The notes: generated by a model from the letters alone, not told the origin. Counted from the stretch's first letter, positions 9,115-17,017 are shown. The stretch is DNA of 64,000 nucleotides from Deltaproteobacteria bacterium (GCA_020848745.1 JADLHM010000055.1:62001-126000), one strand, 5' to 3'. Made by a program: numbers and translations.

Positions 9115-9988
9115 CCCGCGAGCGCGGAGCGCCGGGGCGTCCTTCCTCGAGGAGGACTCGAACGGCTGGCTCGTGACCTTCAGCGACCTCGTGCTGCAGC
9201 TCTTCGCCTTCGTCCTGGTGGCGGCGGTGCTCGGGGGCGGTGCGGGACCGATCGCGGCGCCGCGTTCGCCGCGCGCGGCGCTGCGGCAGGTCGTGTCCGC
9301 GCCGCCGCTCGTGGAGGCGCCGACGCGGCGCGGGCCGGACGCGCTCTCGCTGGCGCGCTTCGAAGAGCCGCCTGTGATGACCGTCTCCACGGCGCCGGCG
9401 GAGTCGGCGGTACTCGGCGCGGCCGCGGCCGTTCCCGGCGCGCGTTCTGAGCCAGCGACCGAGTCTCCAGCGCGCGTCGCCGCTGCGGTCGTCGTGCCGC
9501 CGAGGACGGGCGTCACGGCCGCGCCTGCCCGCTCGCTCGCGAGCGAGCTCGAAGCGTTCGTCACGGCGGAAGGGCTCGAAGAGGTGGTGCACGTCGCCGT
9601 CAAGGGCGGCGGCGTCATCCTCTCAATCGGCGACACGATCGGCTTTGCCTCCGGCAGCGCGGAGCTCCTGCCGGACACCGGCGCGGTGCTGGACGCCGTA
9701 CGGGCGCTCGTGGCGGCGCGGCCGGATCTCGTCGTGGAGGTCTCGGGGCACACCGACGACCGTCCGTTGCACGCGGGGCCGTTCCGCTCGAATCTCGACC
9801 TCTCGCTCGCACGCGCCGCGCGCGTGGCGCACGCCTTGGCGGCCGACGACCCGGCGCTCACGAGCCGCGTCTTCGCGGCCGGCTACGGCGACGCGCGGCC
9901 GGTGGCGCCGAACGATGGCGCCGACGGCCGCGCGCGCAATCGCCGCGTCGAGCTGCGCCTGGTTCCCGGGCGCGACTCGGTATCCTGA
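9104..9988 (+). CDS. motB: MotB-type stator with OmpA peptidoglycan-binding domain
   Basis: 294 residues from a GTG overlapping the motA stop. A single membrane helix near residues 20-45 begins WLVTFSDLVLQLFAFVLV, where the Asp is the expected proton-carrying residue. An Ala/Pro-rich linker of about 100 residues follows, then an OmpA/MotB domain (about 165-290) with TIGFASGSAELLPDTG, VEVSGHTDDRPLH and GDARPVAPNDGADGRARNRRVEL. It should anchor the stator to peptidoglycan. The linker is longer than in classic MotB. Its stop abuts, with no spacer, the stop of the convergent gene. Confidence 0.88.
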   Translation: MRPDPRARSAGASFLEEDSNGWLVTFSDLVLQLFAFVLVAAVLGGGAGPIAAPRSPRAALRQVVSAPPLVEAPTRRGPDALSLARFEEPPVMTVSTAPAESAVLGAAAAVPGARSEPATESPARVAAAVVVPPRTGVTAAPARSLASELEAFVTAEGLEEVVHVAVKGGGVILSIGDTIGFASGSAELLPDTGAVLDAVRALVAARPDLVVEVSGHTDDRPLHAGPFRSNLDLSLARAARVAHALAADDPALTSRVFAAGYGDARPVAPNDGADGRARNRRVELRLVPGRDSVS

Positions 9989-11788
9989 TCAGCGCCGCCC
10001 GGGCGCGGCGCCCGCGCGCTTCGGGTCGGGCAGGGCGTTGCGGCAGACCTTGACGAGCTCGTTCACGTCGAGGGCGGACGACCGCATCATGCGTTCGGCG
10101 ATGCGAGCGAGCGATGCGCCGGTCGCGTCGCCGTGGACGATCAGCGTCAGCACGCGGCCGCTCTCCGGGCCGAGCGCGTCGAGGAACTCGACGGCGGGTT
10201 GGCCGGCCTGCCGCACGTCGATCACGACCGTGTCGGGGCGCAGGATGGCGAGCAGATCGAGCGCCTGCTTCTCGTCGCATGCCATCGAAACGGAATGGCC
10301 CGCCTTCACGAGCGCCGCTTTCGCCGCCATGAATCCGTCGATGTCCTCGGTGAGGAGGATCGTACGTCGGTTGCCGCGGCCGGCGCCCTCGACGGCGGCC
10401 GCGATCTCGGCGGCGCTCGGCGGGGTCACGAAGCAGCGGAGCGGACCGAGGATCCGGCTGCCGGACTCGGCATGCGAGGCGTAGCCGACCAGCGGTACGC
10501 CGCTCTCGCCTGCCGCCGTCATCTCGGCGATGCGCCCGCCGTCGCAGCCCGCGAGGTTCAGCACCGTGACGCTGCCGCGTCCCGCGGGGATCGCGCTCGC
10601 GAGCGCGGTCTGGATGTGGTCGCGGAGGATCGGATCGGGCTCGAGAACGCGGTGCTGCGCCGGATCGCCCGAGGTCGGCAGAACGGCGCGCGGCGCCGCG
10701 AGCTCCGGCCCGGCCTCGGGCTCGGGAGCGGTTGTCGCGGCCGGTGGCGACGCGGGCGCGGCGGGCGTCGCGGACGATGCGACGGCCGCGGCGTCGGCGA
10801 CCGGAGACGCGGCGCAAGCGGCACCGACCGGGAGCTTCGCCGCCAGCACCTCCTCGAGCGATGCGAGCCGCGACGCGAGCAGGTTGCGGTCTTCCTCCGT
10901 GATCGCGAGCTGGGCGGCGAGCCTCCGGTGCTCCTGCTCGAAGCTCGCGAGCCGATCGGTGAGCGCGCTCCGCTCGCGCGCCGTCGCCTGCCGCTCGGCG
11001 TCCATGCGCGTGACGACGCCGCGCAACTCTTGCAGCGTCGCGTCGAGCGCGGAGCGCTCCTCGGAACGCTCGGCGAGATCCATCGCGCGGGGCCGGTCGT
11101 CGGCCGCCGCGCGCTCGCGGCGGTCGATCCACGGTACGCAGATGAGCGGCGACGGAGCCACGTCCGGGGCGGGAAGCGGCGTCGCGCCGCGCTCCTCGCG
11201 CGCCCACATGAGGGTCGAGAGTGCGAGGGACAGGACGGCATAGGCGAAGGAGGGCGCGAGCAACGCCTCGGAGGCGAGCGGCGCGGTGCCGCCGAGCACG
11301 AGCAGCACGCCGACCGGCAGATGCCAGCGGTAGAGCGGCACGGCGGCTACCGAGGACACCGGGCGGCGCTGATCCGTTCCGATCAAGCGCCGGATGAACG
11401 GATCCTGCGCGGGCTCGCCGACGACGTAGATCTTGCGGTCGACGAGCGCGCGGAGCGGCATCTCCGAGGTTTCCTCGTCGCCCCAGCGGAGCACGCCGAG
11501 CGCCTCGGCGCCCGCGACTGCGAGCCCGCGCGCGGCGGCGAGCGTCAGGACCGCGTCCTCGCGGCGGTAGAGCAGCAGTGCGCCCGCCGGCGCTTCGAAG
11601 AGATCGAGCACCGCCGGAAGCGCGTCCGCCGTCAGGGTGTCGAGCGGCACTTGGCGGAGCTGCAGCTCGACGATGCGAACCACCGCCGCGAGCGCGGGCC
11701 CTTCGATGGCGTCGTTCGGCGCGCGCGACGGCGGATCGGGAGCCGGATCGCGCACGATCCGGCTGAGTCCTGTCGGAGCCATCGCCAT
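9989..11788 (-). CDS. GAF / coiled-coil / receiver-like signalling protein
   Basis: About 599 residues from the ATG at 11788 (a GTG lies 24 nt upstream; neither has a clear ribosome site). Order: a GAF-like domain (about 30-190), a long Glu/Arg-rich coiled coil (about 235-330), an Ala/Pro linker, a degenerate receiver-like segment, then a C-terminal receiver domain beginning RTILLTEDIDGFMAAKAAL with the presumed phospho-Asp in TVVIDV. There is no kinase, DNA-binding or GGDEF output domain. It probably acts as a scaffold or phospho-relay partner. It converges on motB with no gap. Confidence 0.65.
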   Translation of the reverse strand: MAMAPTGLSRIVRDPAPDPPSRAPNDAIEGPALAAVVRIVELQLRQVPLDTLTADALPAVLDLFEAPAGALLLYRREDAVLTLAAARGLAVAGAEALGVLRWGDEETSEMPLRALVDRKIYVVGEPAQDPFIRRLIGTDQRRPVSSVAAVPLYRWHLPVGVLLVLGGTAPLASEALLAPSFAYAVLSLALSTLMWAREERGATPLPAPDVAPSPLICVPWIDRRERAAADDRPRAMDLAERSEERSALDATLQELRGVVTRMDAERQATARERSALTDRLASFEQEHRRLAAQLAITEEDRNLLASRLASLEEVLAAKLPVGAACAASPVADAAAVASSATPAAPASPPAATTAPEPEAGPELAAPRAVLPTSGDPAQHRVLEPDPILRDHIQTALASAIPAGRGSVTVLNLAGCDGGRIAEMTAAGESGVPLVGYASHAESGSRILGPLRCFVTPPSAAEIAAAVEGAGRGNRRTILLTEDIDGFMAAKAALVKAGHSVSMACDEKQALDLLAILRPDTVVIDVRQAGQPAVEFLDALGPESGRVLTLIVHGDATGASLARIAERMMRSSALDVNELVKVCRNALPDPKRAGAAPGRR

Positions 11789-11920
11789 CGGGGGGTCCGA
11801 CCAAGCTAGCACGCGAGGTCGCGGCTGCCGCCTGTGATTATCTCCGGCGCGTGATCGCGCGCCGCCGGCATGCGCGATGCGTTGTAGTCTTCCGAAGCGC
11901 CGCCGCGCGGCGCGGTCGTA

Positions 11921-12463
11921 CTACTCGCCGCAGGCCGTGCTGCAGTCGCGGCCGGTCCCGACCGTGCCGCCGATCGCGGTGCAGCGCTCGGCGGATGCCG
12001 CGATCTCGCAGCGCGGAACCATGCACTCCGTCACCCGATCGCACCTGCGCTTGGTGCCGGTGCACGTGCCGTCCTTCGCGCCGTCCCCGGGCTTCGAGTC
12101 GCCCGCGCAATCGCGCTGCTTCGCGACGCAGCAAGTGACGGTCTCGGCCGCCTTGCCGCAGGCCGATCGGGACGCGAGCCGGCGGATCTTCGCGACGCAG
12201 GCGCGCGGGACCGATCCGCAGCTGCGCTTGCCGTTCGCGTCGGGTCCGCAGGCGCTGAGCTCGCGGAGCTTCCGGGTGACGCACCGGACGTGGTCGGCGT
12301 GGCTCCCGACCCCGTCACAGGGGCAGGCGGCGTCGAGGGCGGCCTTGGCCTCCTTCTGCGCGGCCTCGCAGTCGACGTCCGTGGCGCGCGCGTGGGCGGG
12401 GCCGGCGGCCAGGAAGGTCAGCGAAAGGGCGAGAGCGGCTATCGAGCCCAGCGTCTTGGTCAT
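11921..12463 (-). CDS. Secreted cysteine-rich protein, unknown function
   Basis: 180 residues starting MTKTLGSIAALALSLTFLAAGPAHA, a clear signal peptide, with GGAGG about 10 nt upstream of the ATG. The mature part has about 20 Cys, in patterns such as ACPCDGVGSHADHVRCVTRKLREL and TVTCCVAKQRDC, suggesting several disulfides in the periplasm or outside the cell. I recognise this style (paired Cys with H-x2-HV-x-C-V) as recurring in environmental deltaproteobacterial genomes but know of no assigned function. It is not similar to CxxCH cytochromes. Confidence 0.7.
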   Translation of the reverse strand: MTKTLGSIAALALSLTFLAAGPAHARATDVDCEAAQKEAKAALDAACPCDGVGSHADHVRCVTRKLRELSACGPDANGKRSCGSVPRACVAKIRRLASRSACGKAAETVTCCVAKQRDCAGDSKPGDGAKDGTCTGTKRRCDRVTECMVPRCEIAASAERCTAIGGTVGTGRDCSTACGE

Positions 12464-12637
12464 GGATGGAGTCCTCCGGAGGGATTGGCAGCAGCCACTA
12501 TCGTATGCCGTCCGTGACCGGGCAAGCGTCCTTCGCGGGCCCTGCCGGCGCCAACGCCGTGACGCCGAGCCAACGAAGTGGCGCACGCCCGACGGGCCGC
12601 CGATCGCCAACGACCGAGATTCCAAGGATTTCCGGTC

Positions 12638-12651
12638 ATGCCGGGTGGCAT
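12638..12651. promoter_or_regulatory. Short inverted repeat upstream of the XRE regulator
   Basis: ATGCC-GGGT-GGCAT lies about 65 nt before the XRE start. The size suits an XRE-type operator, so autoregulation is possible. The arms are only 5 bp, so chance is a real alternative. Confidence 0.2.
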
Positions 12652-12715
12652 ATCAGTTGCTCCCGTACCAGGCAGAGCTTTGTCGTCACTTCGCCAAACC
12701 GGAGGACCGTTGAAC

Positions 12716-12925
12716 ATGGAAGCCGAGAACATCCGCACGTTGCGCCACAATCTGGGTCTCACGCAGGAAGAGTTCGCGCACCGCCTCGGGATCACCGTCG
12801 CGACCGTGAACCGCTGGGAGAACGGTCACAACAGCCCGACCCGCCTCGCGCGCAAGGCGCTCTACGACCTCGCGTCCGAAAAGGGTGGCCCCGGCCCGCA
12901 ACTGAACACGCCGTCCGAAGGCTGA
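12716..12925 (+). CDS. Small XRE-family helix-turn-helix regulator
   Basis: 69 residues, nearly all one HTH_3 domain: IRTLRHNLGLTQEEFAHRLGITVATVNRWENGHNSPTRLARKAL contains the classic LTQEEFA, GIT-x-x-TVNRWE and N-x-x-P elements. The ATG at 12716 is preceded by GGAGGA at 12701. It ends 10 nt before the response-regulator gene, so the two probably form an operon. There is no ligand or dimerisation domain, so partner proteins or DNA cooperativity must give specificity. Confidence 0.88.
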   Translation: MEAENIRTLRHNLGLTQEEFAHRLGITVATVNRWENGHNSPTRLARKALYDLASEKGGPGPQLNTPSEG

Positions 12926-12935
12926 GCGGGCTCGC

Positions 12936-13388
12936 ATGCTCCGGGGACCGAGTCCGCGCGACGGCCGGCCCCTCACGATCCTGCTGGTCGAGGACAATCT
13001 CGACCACGTGGTGATCACGCGTCAGGCCGTGACGTCCATCCTGCCGTGCGAGGTCGAGGTCGTGGGCGACGGCGCGAAGGCGGTGGAGCGACTCGCGGAA
13101 TCGCCGCAGGTGCGGCCGCGGCCGGATCTGATCCTGTTGGATCTGCACCTGCCGCTGATGAACGGCATCGACGTGCTGCGGTGGATCCGTCGCGACCCGA
13201 CCTTCCACGGCACGCCGGTCATCGTGCTCACCGCCGCGGGTGACGACGAGACGCTGATCCTCGACTGCTACAAGAGCGGCGCCAACAGCTTTTTGCCGAA
13301 GCCGGCGACCGATCACCGGTTCGCCGAGGCGTTGCGCGTACTCACCGGGGCACCGCCGCCGGACGCGGAGGCGCCCGGCGCGGCATGA
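12936..13388 (+). CDS. Single-domain response regulator (Rcp1-like receiver)
   Basis: 150 residues, essentially one CheY-like receiver domain. ILLVEDNLDHVVITRQAV provides the acidic pair, LILLDLHLPLMNGIDVL the phospho-acceptor Asp, VIVLTAAGDDET the Thr/Ser switch and FLPKPATDH the conserved Lys. The N-x-D-H and L-x-L-P-x-M-N-G signature resembles the Rcp1 subgroup that pairs with phytochrome-type or GAF kinases. There is no output domain. It lies directly behind the XRE gene. The orphan histidine kinase at 3180-4985 is one possible partner, but nothing in the sequence proves this. Confidence 0.9.
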   Translation: MLRGPSPRDGRPLTILLVEDNLDHVVITRQAVTSILPCEVEVVGDGAKAVERLAESPQVRPRPDLILLDLHLPLMNGIDVLRWIRRDPTFHGTPVIVLTAAGDDETLILDCYKSGANSFLPKPATDHRFAEALRVLTGAPPPDAEAPGAA

Positions 13389-13408
13389 AGCGGGGGAGGG
13401 CGCTCGCC

Positions 13409-13771
13409 TTAGCGGCGACCGCCCGAGCGGCCCCCCGACGGCCGGAAGTTCGCGAACGCCTCGCTCCCCGGGCGAATCGCCCTGGTGTCGAAGAAGCGTT
13501 CCGGCTTCTTCGGGAAGCAGAGCCGTTCGTGGGTGCGCTTGATGCGTTCGCGCAGGATCGACGAGTCGCGCGAGCTCTCGCCGGCGCGGCGCAGCTCCTC
13601 CACCGAGAGCTCCATCGTCGCTTGCTGATGGCCGCGGGCGAGGCCGAGCGAGAGCAGGTGATCCTGCGGGGTCGGGCCGTCGTTCAGCTGGATCTGCAGC
13701 CGCTTGTCGACGGTGCGGACGATCTTCCGGAGGAGATTCTGTGACTCGGTCTCGAGATCTTGATGGCGCAT
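13409..13771 (-). CDS. Hypothetical cytoplasmic protein, 120 residues
   Basis: Starts at ATG 13771 (MRHQDLETESQNLLRK) with AGGAAGGA 8-9 nt upstream; a longer frame exists but lacks such a site. The protein is highly charged, with helical segments (LLRKIVRTVDKRLQIQL, ATMELSVEELRRAGES, ILRERIKRTHERL) and a Gly/Arg-rich basic tail. I do not recognise a family. The charge pattern and tail would suit nucleic-acid binding, but this is a guess. The -35 box of its candidate promoter contains the stop codon of the upstream lipoprotein gene. Confidence 0.6.
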   Translation of the reverse strand: MRHQDLETESQNLLRKIVRTVDKRLQIQLNDGPTPQDHLLSLGLARGHQQATMELSVEELRRAGESSRDSSILRERIKRTHERLCFPKKPERFFDTRAIRPGSEAFANFRPSGGRSGGRR

Positions 13772-13828
13772 CGGGTGGTTCCTTCCTGCGTGGCGTGGTT
13801 GGCGGCCGCTCACCGCGAAAAGCGGGGA

Positions 13829-13857
13829 AGTGTAGGAGCCGCCCGCCGAGGTGTCAA
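13829..13857 (-). promoter_or_regulatory. Strong sigma70-like promoter for the hypothetical gene
   Basis: Minus strand TTGACA (13857-13852), 17-bp spacer, TACACT (13834-13829), with a predicted start about 50 nt before the ATG at 13771. The -35 matches consensus exactly and includes the TGA stop of the lipoprotein gene. Confidence 0.6.
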
Positions 13858-14585
13858 GGCGAGGCGAAGCGGATGGTTGCCATCGCGGTCGCGCCAGCGG
13901 CGACCGTCACCGCCAGCTCGCGGCGGCCGAGAGTGGGGTGGAGGGCCGCGAGGGTGTACGCGCCCGCGGGCACGTTCGGGAGCCGGAACGTTCCGTCCGC
14001 TCCGGTCACGACGAAGTAGGGATGGGGGACGACGCTCAACTCGAGCCGCATCCACGGGTGCACGTCGCAGCGGACCGTCGCCATGACCTCGGGCGCGTCG
14101 AGGACCATCGTCCGCTCCGTGGACGGGCCGGGCAGGCCGAAGTTCCAGCGCGCGTTGGCGCGCGGCTCGCCGTGGACGTTGTGGAGCGTGTCGTCGCTGC
14201 TTTTGAACACGATCGGCTGCCCGACCTGCGCCGCCGCCACGCGCGGCACGTAGCGGCAGCCGCGTTGGTCGATCACGACGGGCGCCGTCGGCGGCGCGAA
14301 GACGCGATCCTCGAGCCCGGACGCGACGTAGACGAACGCGTCGGCGAGGCCGCCGTCCGCTCCTTCGACGTCGCGAACGACGAGGCCGCCAGGGTGTGCG
14401 GCGGCGCAGGTCGGGTCGCTCTCCATTGCGATCGTGCGGGGCGGGGGAGGAACGCCCTCGAAGAGGACGCGTCCGGCGATCGTCCCGGTCGTCGCCGGGT
14501 CGAGCGGCGTCGGCGTGCCGACGACCCGCGGCGTCGGCGGCACGCGCTCGCATCCGAGCACGGACGCGAGCGCGAACAGCAGCAC
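13854..14585 (-). CDS. Lipoprotein with cupredoxin-like copper site
   Basis: About 243 residues. An N-terminal lipobox (FALASVLGC) predicts a lipid-anchored periplasmic protein. The central part resembles a cupredoxin: IVFKSSDDTLHNVH gives a His, and VRCDVHPWMRLEL gives Cys-x2-His-x2-Met, matching type 1 copper ligands. The C-terminal part (DGTFRLPNVPAGAYTLAALHP) is a carboxypeptidase-regulatory-like beta domain. The start is a GTG 11 nt after the preceding gene's stop. Basic in-frame codons upstream suggest the true start could lie slightly earlier. It probably exchanges electrons with the adjacent membrane protein. Confidence 0.7.
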   Translation of the reverse strand: MLLFALASVLGCERVPPTPRVVGTPTPLDPATTGTIAGRVLFEGVPPPPRTIAMESDPTCAAAHPGGLVVRDVEGADGGLADAFVYVASGLEDRVFAPPTAPVVIDQRGCRYVPRVAAAQVGQPIVFKSSDDTLHNVHGEPRANARWNFGLPGPSTERTMVLDAPEVMATVRCDVHPWMRLELSVVPHPYFVVTGADGTFRLPNVPAGAYTLAALHPTLGRRELAVTVAAGATAMATIRFASP

Positions 14586-14595
14586 GAGGGTCGGC

Positions 14596-15354
14596 TTAGA
14601 AACCTTGGACCTTCGCCGCGCGATCGTAGATGTGGTAGACGATCGCCCACCCCACCAGCACGATCACGCCGAGCGTGATCGGATTGGACGCCCACGTCGC
14701 GTGCTGCGCGATCATCATGAAGATGAGCGGCACCGACAGGTAGGTGTTGTGCTTCGAGCGCAAGCCGGCGAGCGCCACGTCGTCGGGATTGGGCGCGGTG
14801 CCGTTCTTGGTCGCGGTGATGATCGCGCGCTGCAACGGCCAGATCCGGAACCACACGTTGAAGGCCATGATCGTGCCGAAAGTCGCGCCGAGGTGGATCG
14901 AATAGCCGCGGAAGCCGAAGCCGCCGACCCACTGGAACACGAAGAGCAGCACGGTCGCGAGCACGACGCCCGCGCCGAACGCGGTCTGCGGGTCTTTCAG
15001 GGGCCCCTTCGCGAGCGGGTCGTAGATGAAGGGCGCGACCAGCACGAGCACGAGCATCAGGCCAGGAAGGATGCCGAGGCCGGCGTCGGCGTCCTGGAGC
15101 GCGAGCTTGTGATGGTAGAAGAGGTACAGCAGCAGGTAGATGCCGGTCACCCACGTGAAGGCGGCGCCCCAACGGAACCAGTAGAGCGCGCGCGGCATCA
15201 GCTCGGGGACCAGCTTCTTCTTGGTCTCGCCGTCGAGCTTCGGCATCACGTTCGCGTTCACCCAGTTGAAGAAATAGAGCAGGCCGATCCACAGGACTCC
15301 CGCGACCACGTGGATCCAGCGGAAGAGCGACTCGACGATTGGCATCACTTCCAT
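14596..15354 (-). CDS. PuuD-type (urate oxidase N-terminal) membrane haem-protein domain
   Basis: 252 residues and about seven or eight hydrophobic helices. The N-terminus IVESLFRWIHVVAGVLWIGLLYFFNWVN and the following MPRALYWFRWGAAFTWVTG match the Urate_ox_N membrane module of PuuD urate hydroxylases; conserved His and Trp would suit haem binding. The C-terminal cytochrome c domain of full PuuD is absent. Instead the next gene, in the same transcription direction and 10 nt away, encodes the copper-site lipoprotein. No other purine-degradation genes are near, so urate as substrate is unproven. A GGAGGTGG-rich leader precedes the ATG. Confidence 0.75.
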   Translation of the reverse strand: MEVMPIVESLFRWIHVVAGVLWIGLLYFFNWVNANVMPKLDGETKKKLVPELMPRALYWFRWGAAFTWVTGIYLLLYLFYHHKLALQDADAGLGILPGLMLVLVLVAPFIYDPLAKGPLKDPQTAFGAGVVLATVLLFVFQWVGGFGFRGYSIHLGATFGTIMAFNVWFRIWPLQRAIITATKNGTAPNPDDVALAGLRSKHNTYLSVPLIFMMIAQHATWASNPITLGVIVLVGWAIVYHIYDRAAKVQGF

Positions 15355-15385
15355 GACCCCACCTCCTGCGCGATTTCGCGACGGG

Positions 15386-15412
15386 CTTAGAGCCGCTCCC
15401 CAGGGTTGTCAA
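15386..15412 (-). promoter_or_regulatory. Candidate promoter of the PuuD-type/copper lipoprotein operon
   Basis: TTGACA (15412-15407) and TCTAAG (15391-15386) on the minus strand, with a short 15-bp spacer (CTAAGC gives 16). It lies about 30 nt before the ATG. The -35 is perfect; the spacing is suboptimal. Confidence 0.4.
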
Positions 15413-15485
15413 GTTTGGGAACGGAGCGCGCGCACGCTGGCCAGGCGCGCCGTCGTGGGGTAAACCGCCAGAGGCCGACCGGGAT

Positions 15486-15574
15486 GGAGAGATGGCCGAG
15501 TGGTCGAAGGCGCACGCCTGCTAAGCGTGTGTAGGGGTAACACTCTACCGAGGGTTCGAATCCCTCTCTCTCCG
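15486..15574 (+). tRNA. tRNA-Ser(GCT)
   Basis: Class II tRNA, 89 nt. The acceptor stem GGAGAGA (15486-15492) pairs with TCTCTCC (15567-15573), followed by discriminator G. The anticodon loop holds GCT in a stem of GCACGC-type pairs. There is a long variable arm (TGTAGGGGTAACACTCTACC region) and a T-arm GAGGG-TTCGAAT-CCCTC. CCA is not encoded. It reads AGC/AGT codons. Confidence 0.97.
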
Positions 15575-15693
15575 CTCTCCCGCCGACCGGCAGCGGCTCC
15601 GGCCGTCGAGTGAGACGGACGGTCGCCGCGCACCCGCGCTGACAAGTGCGTGCGGGTCCGGCGTCGTCGTCGTGGCGGTCGCCGCCGGGCGGG

Positions 15694-15719
15694 ACGGCGG
15701 ACGCCGCCGCGTCCGCCGT
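15694..15719. terminator. 11-bp GC hairpin between tRNA-Ser and the cysteine-rich gene
   Basis: Arms ACGGCGGACGC (15694-15704) and GCGTCCGCCGT (15709-15719) pair perfectly around CGCC. The 280-nt gap 15575-15855 otherwise contains only an imperfect repeat of TGACAAGT-CGTG (about 15641 and 15719). There is no T-run; it may be a terminator or a leader structure. Confidence 0.35.
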
Positions 15720-15855
15720 GACAAGTCGCGTGGGGGCCGTGCCCGCCTCGGATTTCCGCCGCGTGCGCGGGGCCGCGCCGCGCAATCGCGCGTGCCCCAC
15801 GTCATGGCACTCGCGTTGCACCGTGCCGTCCCGAACTCGTCTGGAGGAGGATGGC

Positions 15856-16272
15856 ATGAAGTCCACGATGATCGCGATCGGATCGGCCGTGGCCGCGGTG
15901 CTCGCCGCGGCCACGGCGTTCGCGCAATGCGAGCTCAGCTGCGCGGCTGAGTGCCGACAGGAGTCGGCGGTCTGCATGAGCGCCGCGAACCTGGAGGGCC
16001 GGATCGGCCGTCAGCAGTGTGAGGCGGACGCCGCCGACGCCCGCGTCATCTGCGACAGCGACGCGATCGACGCGCGCGCCGACTGCGTCGGGCTCTGCGG
16101 GGTCGACCTGAAGCAATGCGGCGGAGCCGCCAAGGCCGCTCTCAAGCAGTGCAAGGAGCAGGCGAAGATCGAGCTTGCCGGCTGCGAGAACGAGGTCGCG
16201 ACGCAGCTTGCCGCCGACCGCCAGGCGTGCTCCGAGGATGCCGCCGACTGCGGCGCGAGCTGCGTGGAGTAG
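15856..16272 (+). CDS. Small secreted cysteine-rich protein
   Basis: 138 residues. The signal peptide MKSTMIAIGSAVAAVLAAATAFA is followed by a mature part with about 16 Cys spaced in an Ala/Asp/Glu/Gln-rich helical context (CELSCAAECRQESAVC, CVGLCGVDLKQC, CSEDAADCGASC). GGAGGAGG sits about 8 nt before the ATG, confirming the start over longer frames. The repeating Cys pairs would form helical hairpins joined by disulfides. No family is recognised; it could be a structural, metal-binding or adhesive surface protein. A hairpin 18 nt after the stop likely ends the transcript. Confidence 0.75.
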   Translation: MKSTMIAIGSAVAAVLAAATAFAQCELSCAAECRQESAVCMSAANLEGRIGRQQCEADAADARVICDSDAIDARADCVGLCGVDLKQCGGAAKAALKQCKEQAKIELAGCENEVATQLAADRQACSEDAADCGASCVE

Positions 16273-16290
16273 CGGACCGACTCCCCCCGA

Positions 16291-16324
16291 CGCCGGCGCG
16301 CAGCACGGACCGTGCGCGCCGGCG
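16291..16324 (+). terminator. GC hairpin after the cysteine-rich gene
   Basis: CGCCGGCGCGCA (16291-16302) pairs exactly with TGCGCGCCGGCG (16313-16324). An alternative inner pairing GCACGG/CCGTGC exists. It lies 18 nt past the stop; no T-tract. Confidence 0.55.
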
Positions 16325-16459
16325 AGGCTCCTCGCGCCGGGAATGACGCCGACGCTCCCGCTGCACGATCGGCCGCGGGCCATCGGGCCGTCTCGGAGCC
16401 AACCGGAGCCCGCCGAAGTTGACGGCCGCCGACCCGGCTAGTAGGGTGCGCCCCTTCAC

Positions 16460-16533
16460 GCGCCCATAGCTCAGTTGGATAGAGCGTTTGACTACGAATC
16501 AAAAGGTCGCAAGTTCGAATCTTGCTGGGCGCA
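16460..16533 (+). tRNA. tRNA-Arg(ACG)
   Basis: 74 nt. The acceptor stem GCGCCCA (16460-16466) pairs with TGGGCGC (16526-16532), discriminator A. Standard D-arm (TAGCTCAGTTGGATAGAGC), anticodon ACG in loop CTACGAA, T-arm GCAAG-TTCGAAT-CTTGC. CCA is not encoded. The A34 is expected to be edited to inosine so that it reads CGT/CGC/CGA; no tadA lies in the window. Confidence 0.97.
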
Positions 16534-16774
16534 TTGAGCGATTCGGGTAGCGGCGCGGCTGCACCGGATCCGTGACGGCGAGCCGAGTGGGAGGCCGCGG
16601 CACCGCATCCCGCCTCGAGCGCCCGCGAGGCTCGCCGGTCGCGTCGTGCGGGCCACCTCGGACGCCGCCTCAGGTGGACCCGGCGGGCTGCTACCCTCGT
16701 TTTCCGCGTCGTCTCGGGTGAATGCCGGACGCGCGCATCCTGCGCGCCGAACGTGCTCCGGATAGCGTCGTTGC

Positions 16775-17017
16775 ATGCCTGGCTTGCGCTCCGTGGCTCG
16801 GGGCGCGCCGTACCCCCGCCGGCGCGCACCAGCCGTCGATCCCGGTACGACGGTCACGGCGATCGCCACCGTCATGGTGGCGGTCGCACTCTACGCCCTC
16901 GTGTGGTGGGTGCTCGGCGCGACCGACGACGATGGCGAAGTCTTCGGCTCCGCTCCGGCCGCCCCCTTCGTTGCCGGCGCCGAGAGCGGCGCGCCGTCCG
17001 GCTCTTCGCGGGCGTGA
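16775..17017 (+). CDS. Possible small single-pass membrane protein
   Basis: 80 residues from an ATG at 16775 without a convincing ribosome site. A basic N-terminus (GAPYPRRRAPAV) precedes one strong transmembrane helix (VTAIATVMVAVALYALVWWVLG), then an acidic and small-residue tail. The topology is plausible for a small membrane protein, but no family is recognised. A hairpin at 17062-17096 follows. It may be a chance frame in GC-rich DNA. Confidence 0.35.
   Translation: MPGLRSVARGAPYPRRRAPAVDPGTTVTAIATVMVAVALYALVWWVLGATDDDGEVFGSAPAAPFVAGAESGAPSGSSRA

Noticed and set aside
15409-15645. Minus-strand ORF with GIRTLGRVLPLHT
   Set aside because: Antisense translation of tRNA-Ser.
16011-16829. 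Minus-strand ORF with IRTCDLLIRSQTLYP
   Set aside because: Antisense translation of tRNA-Arg; not a protein gene.
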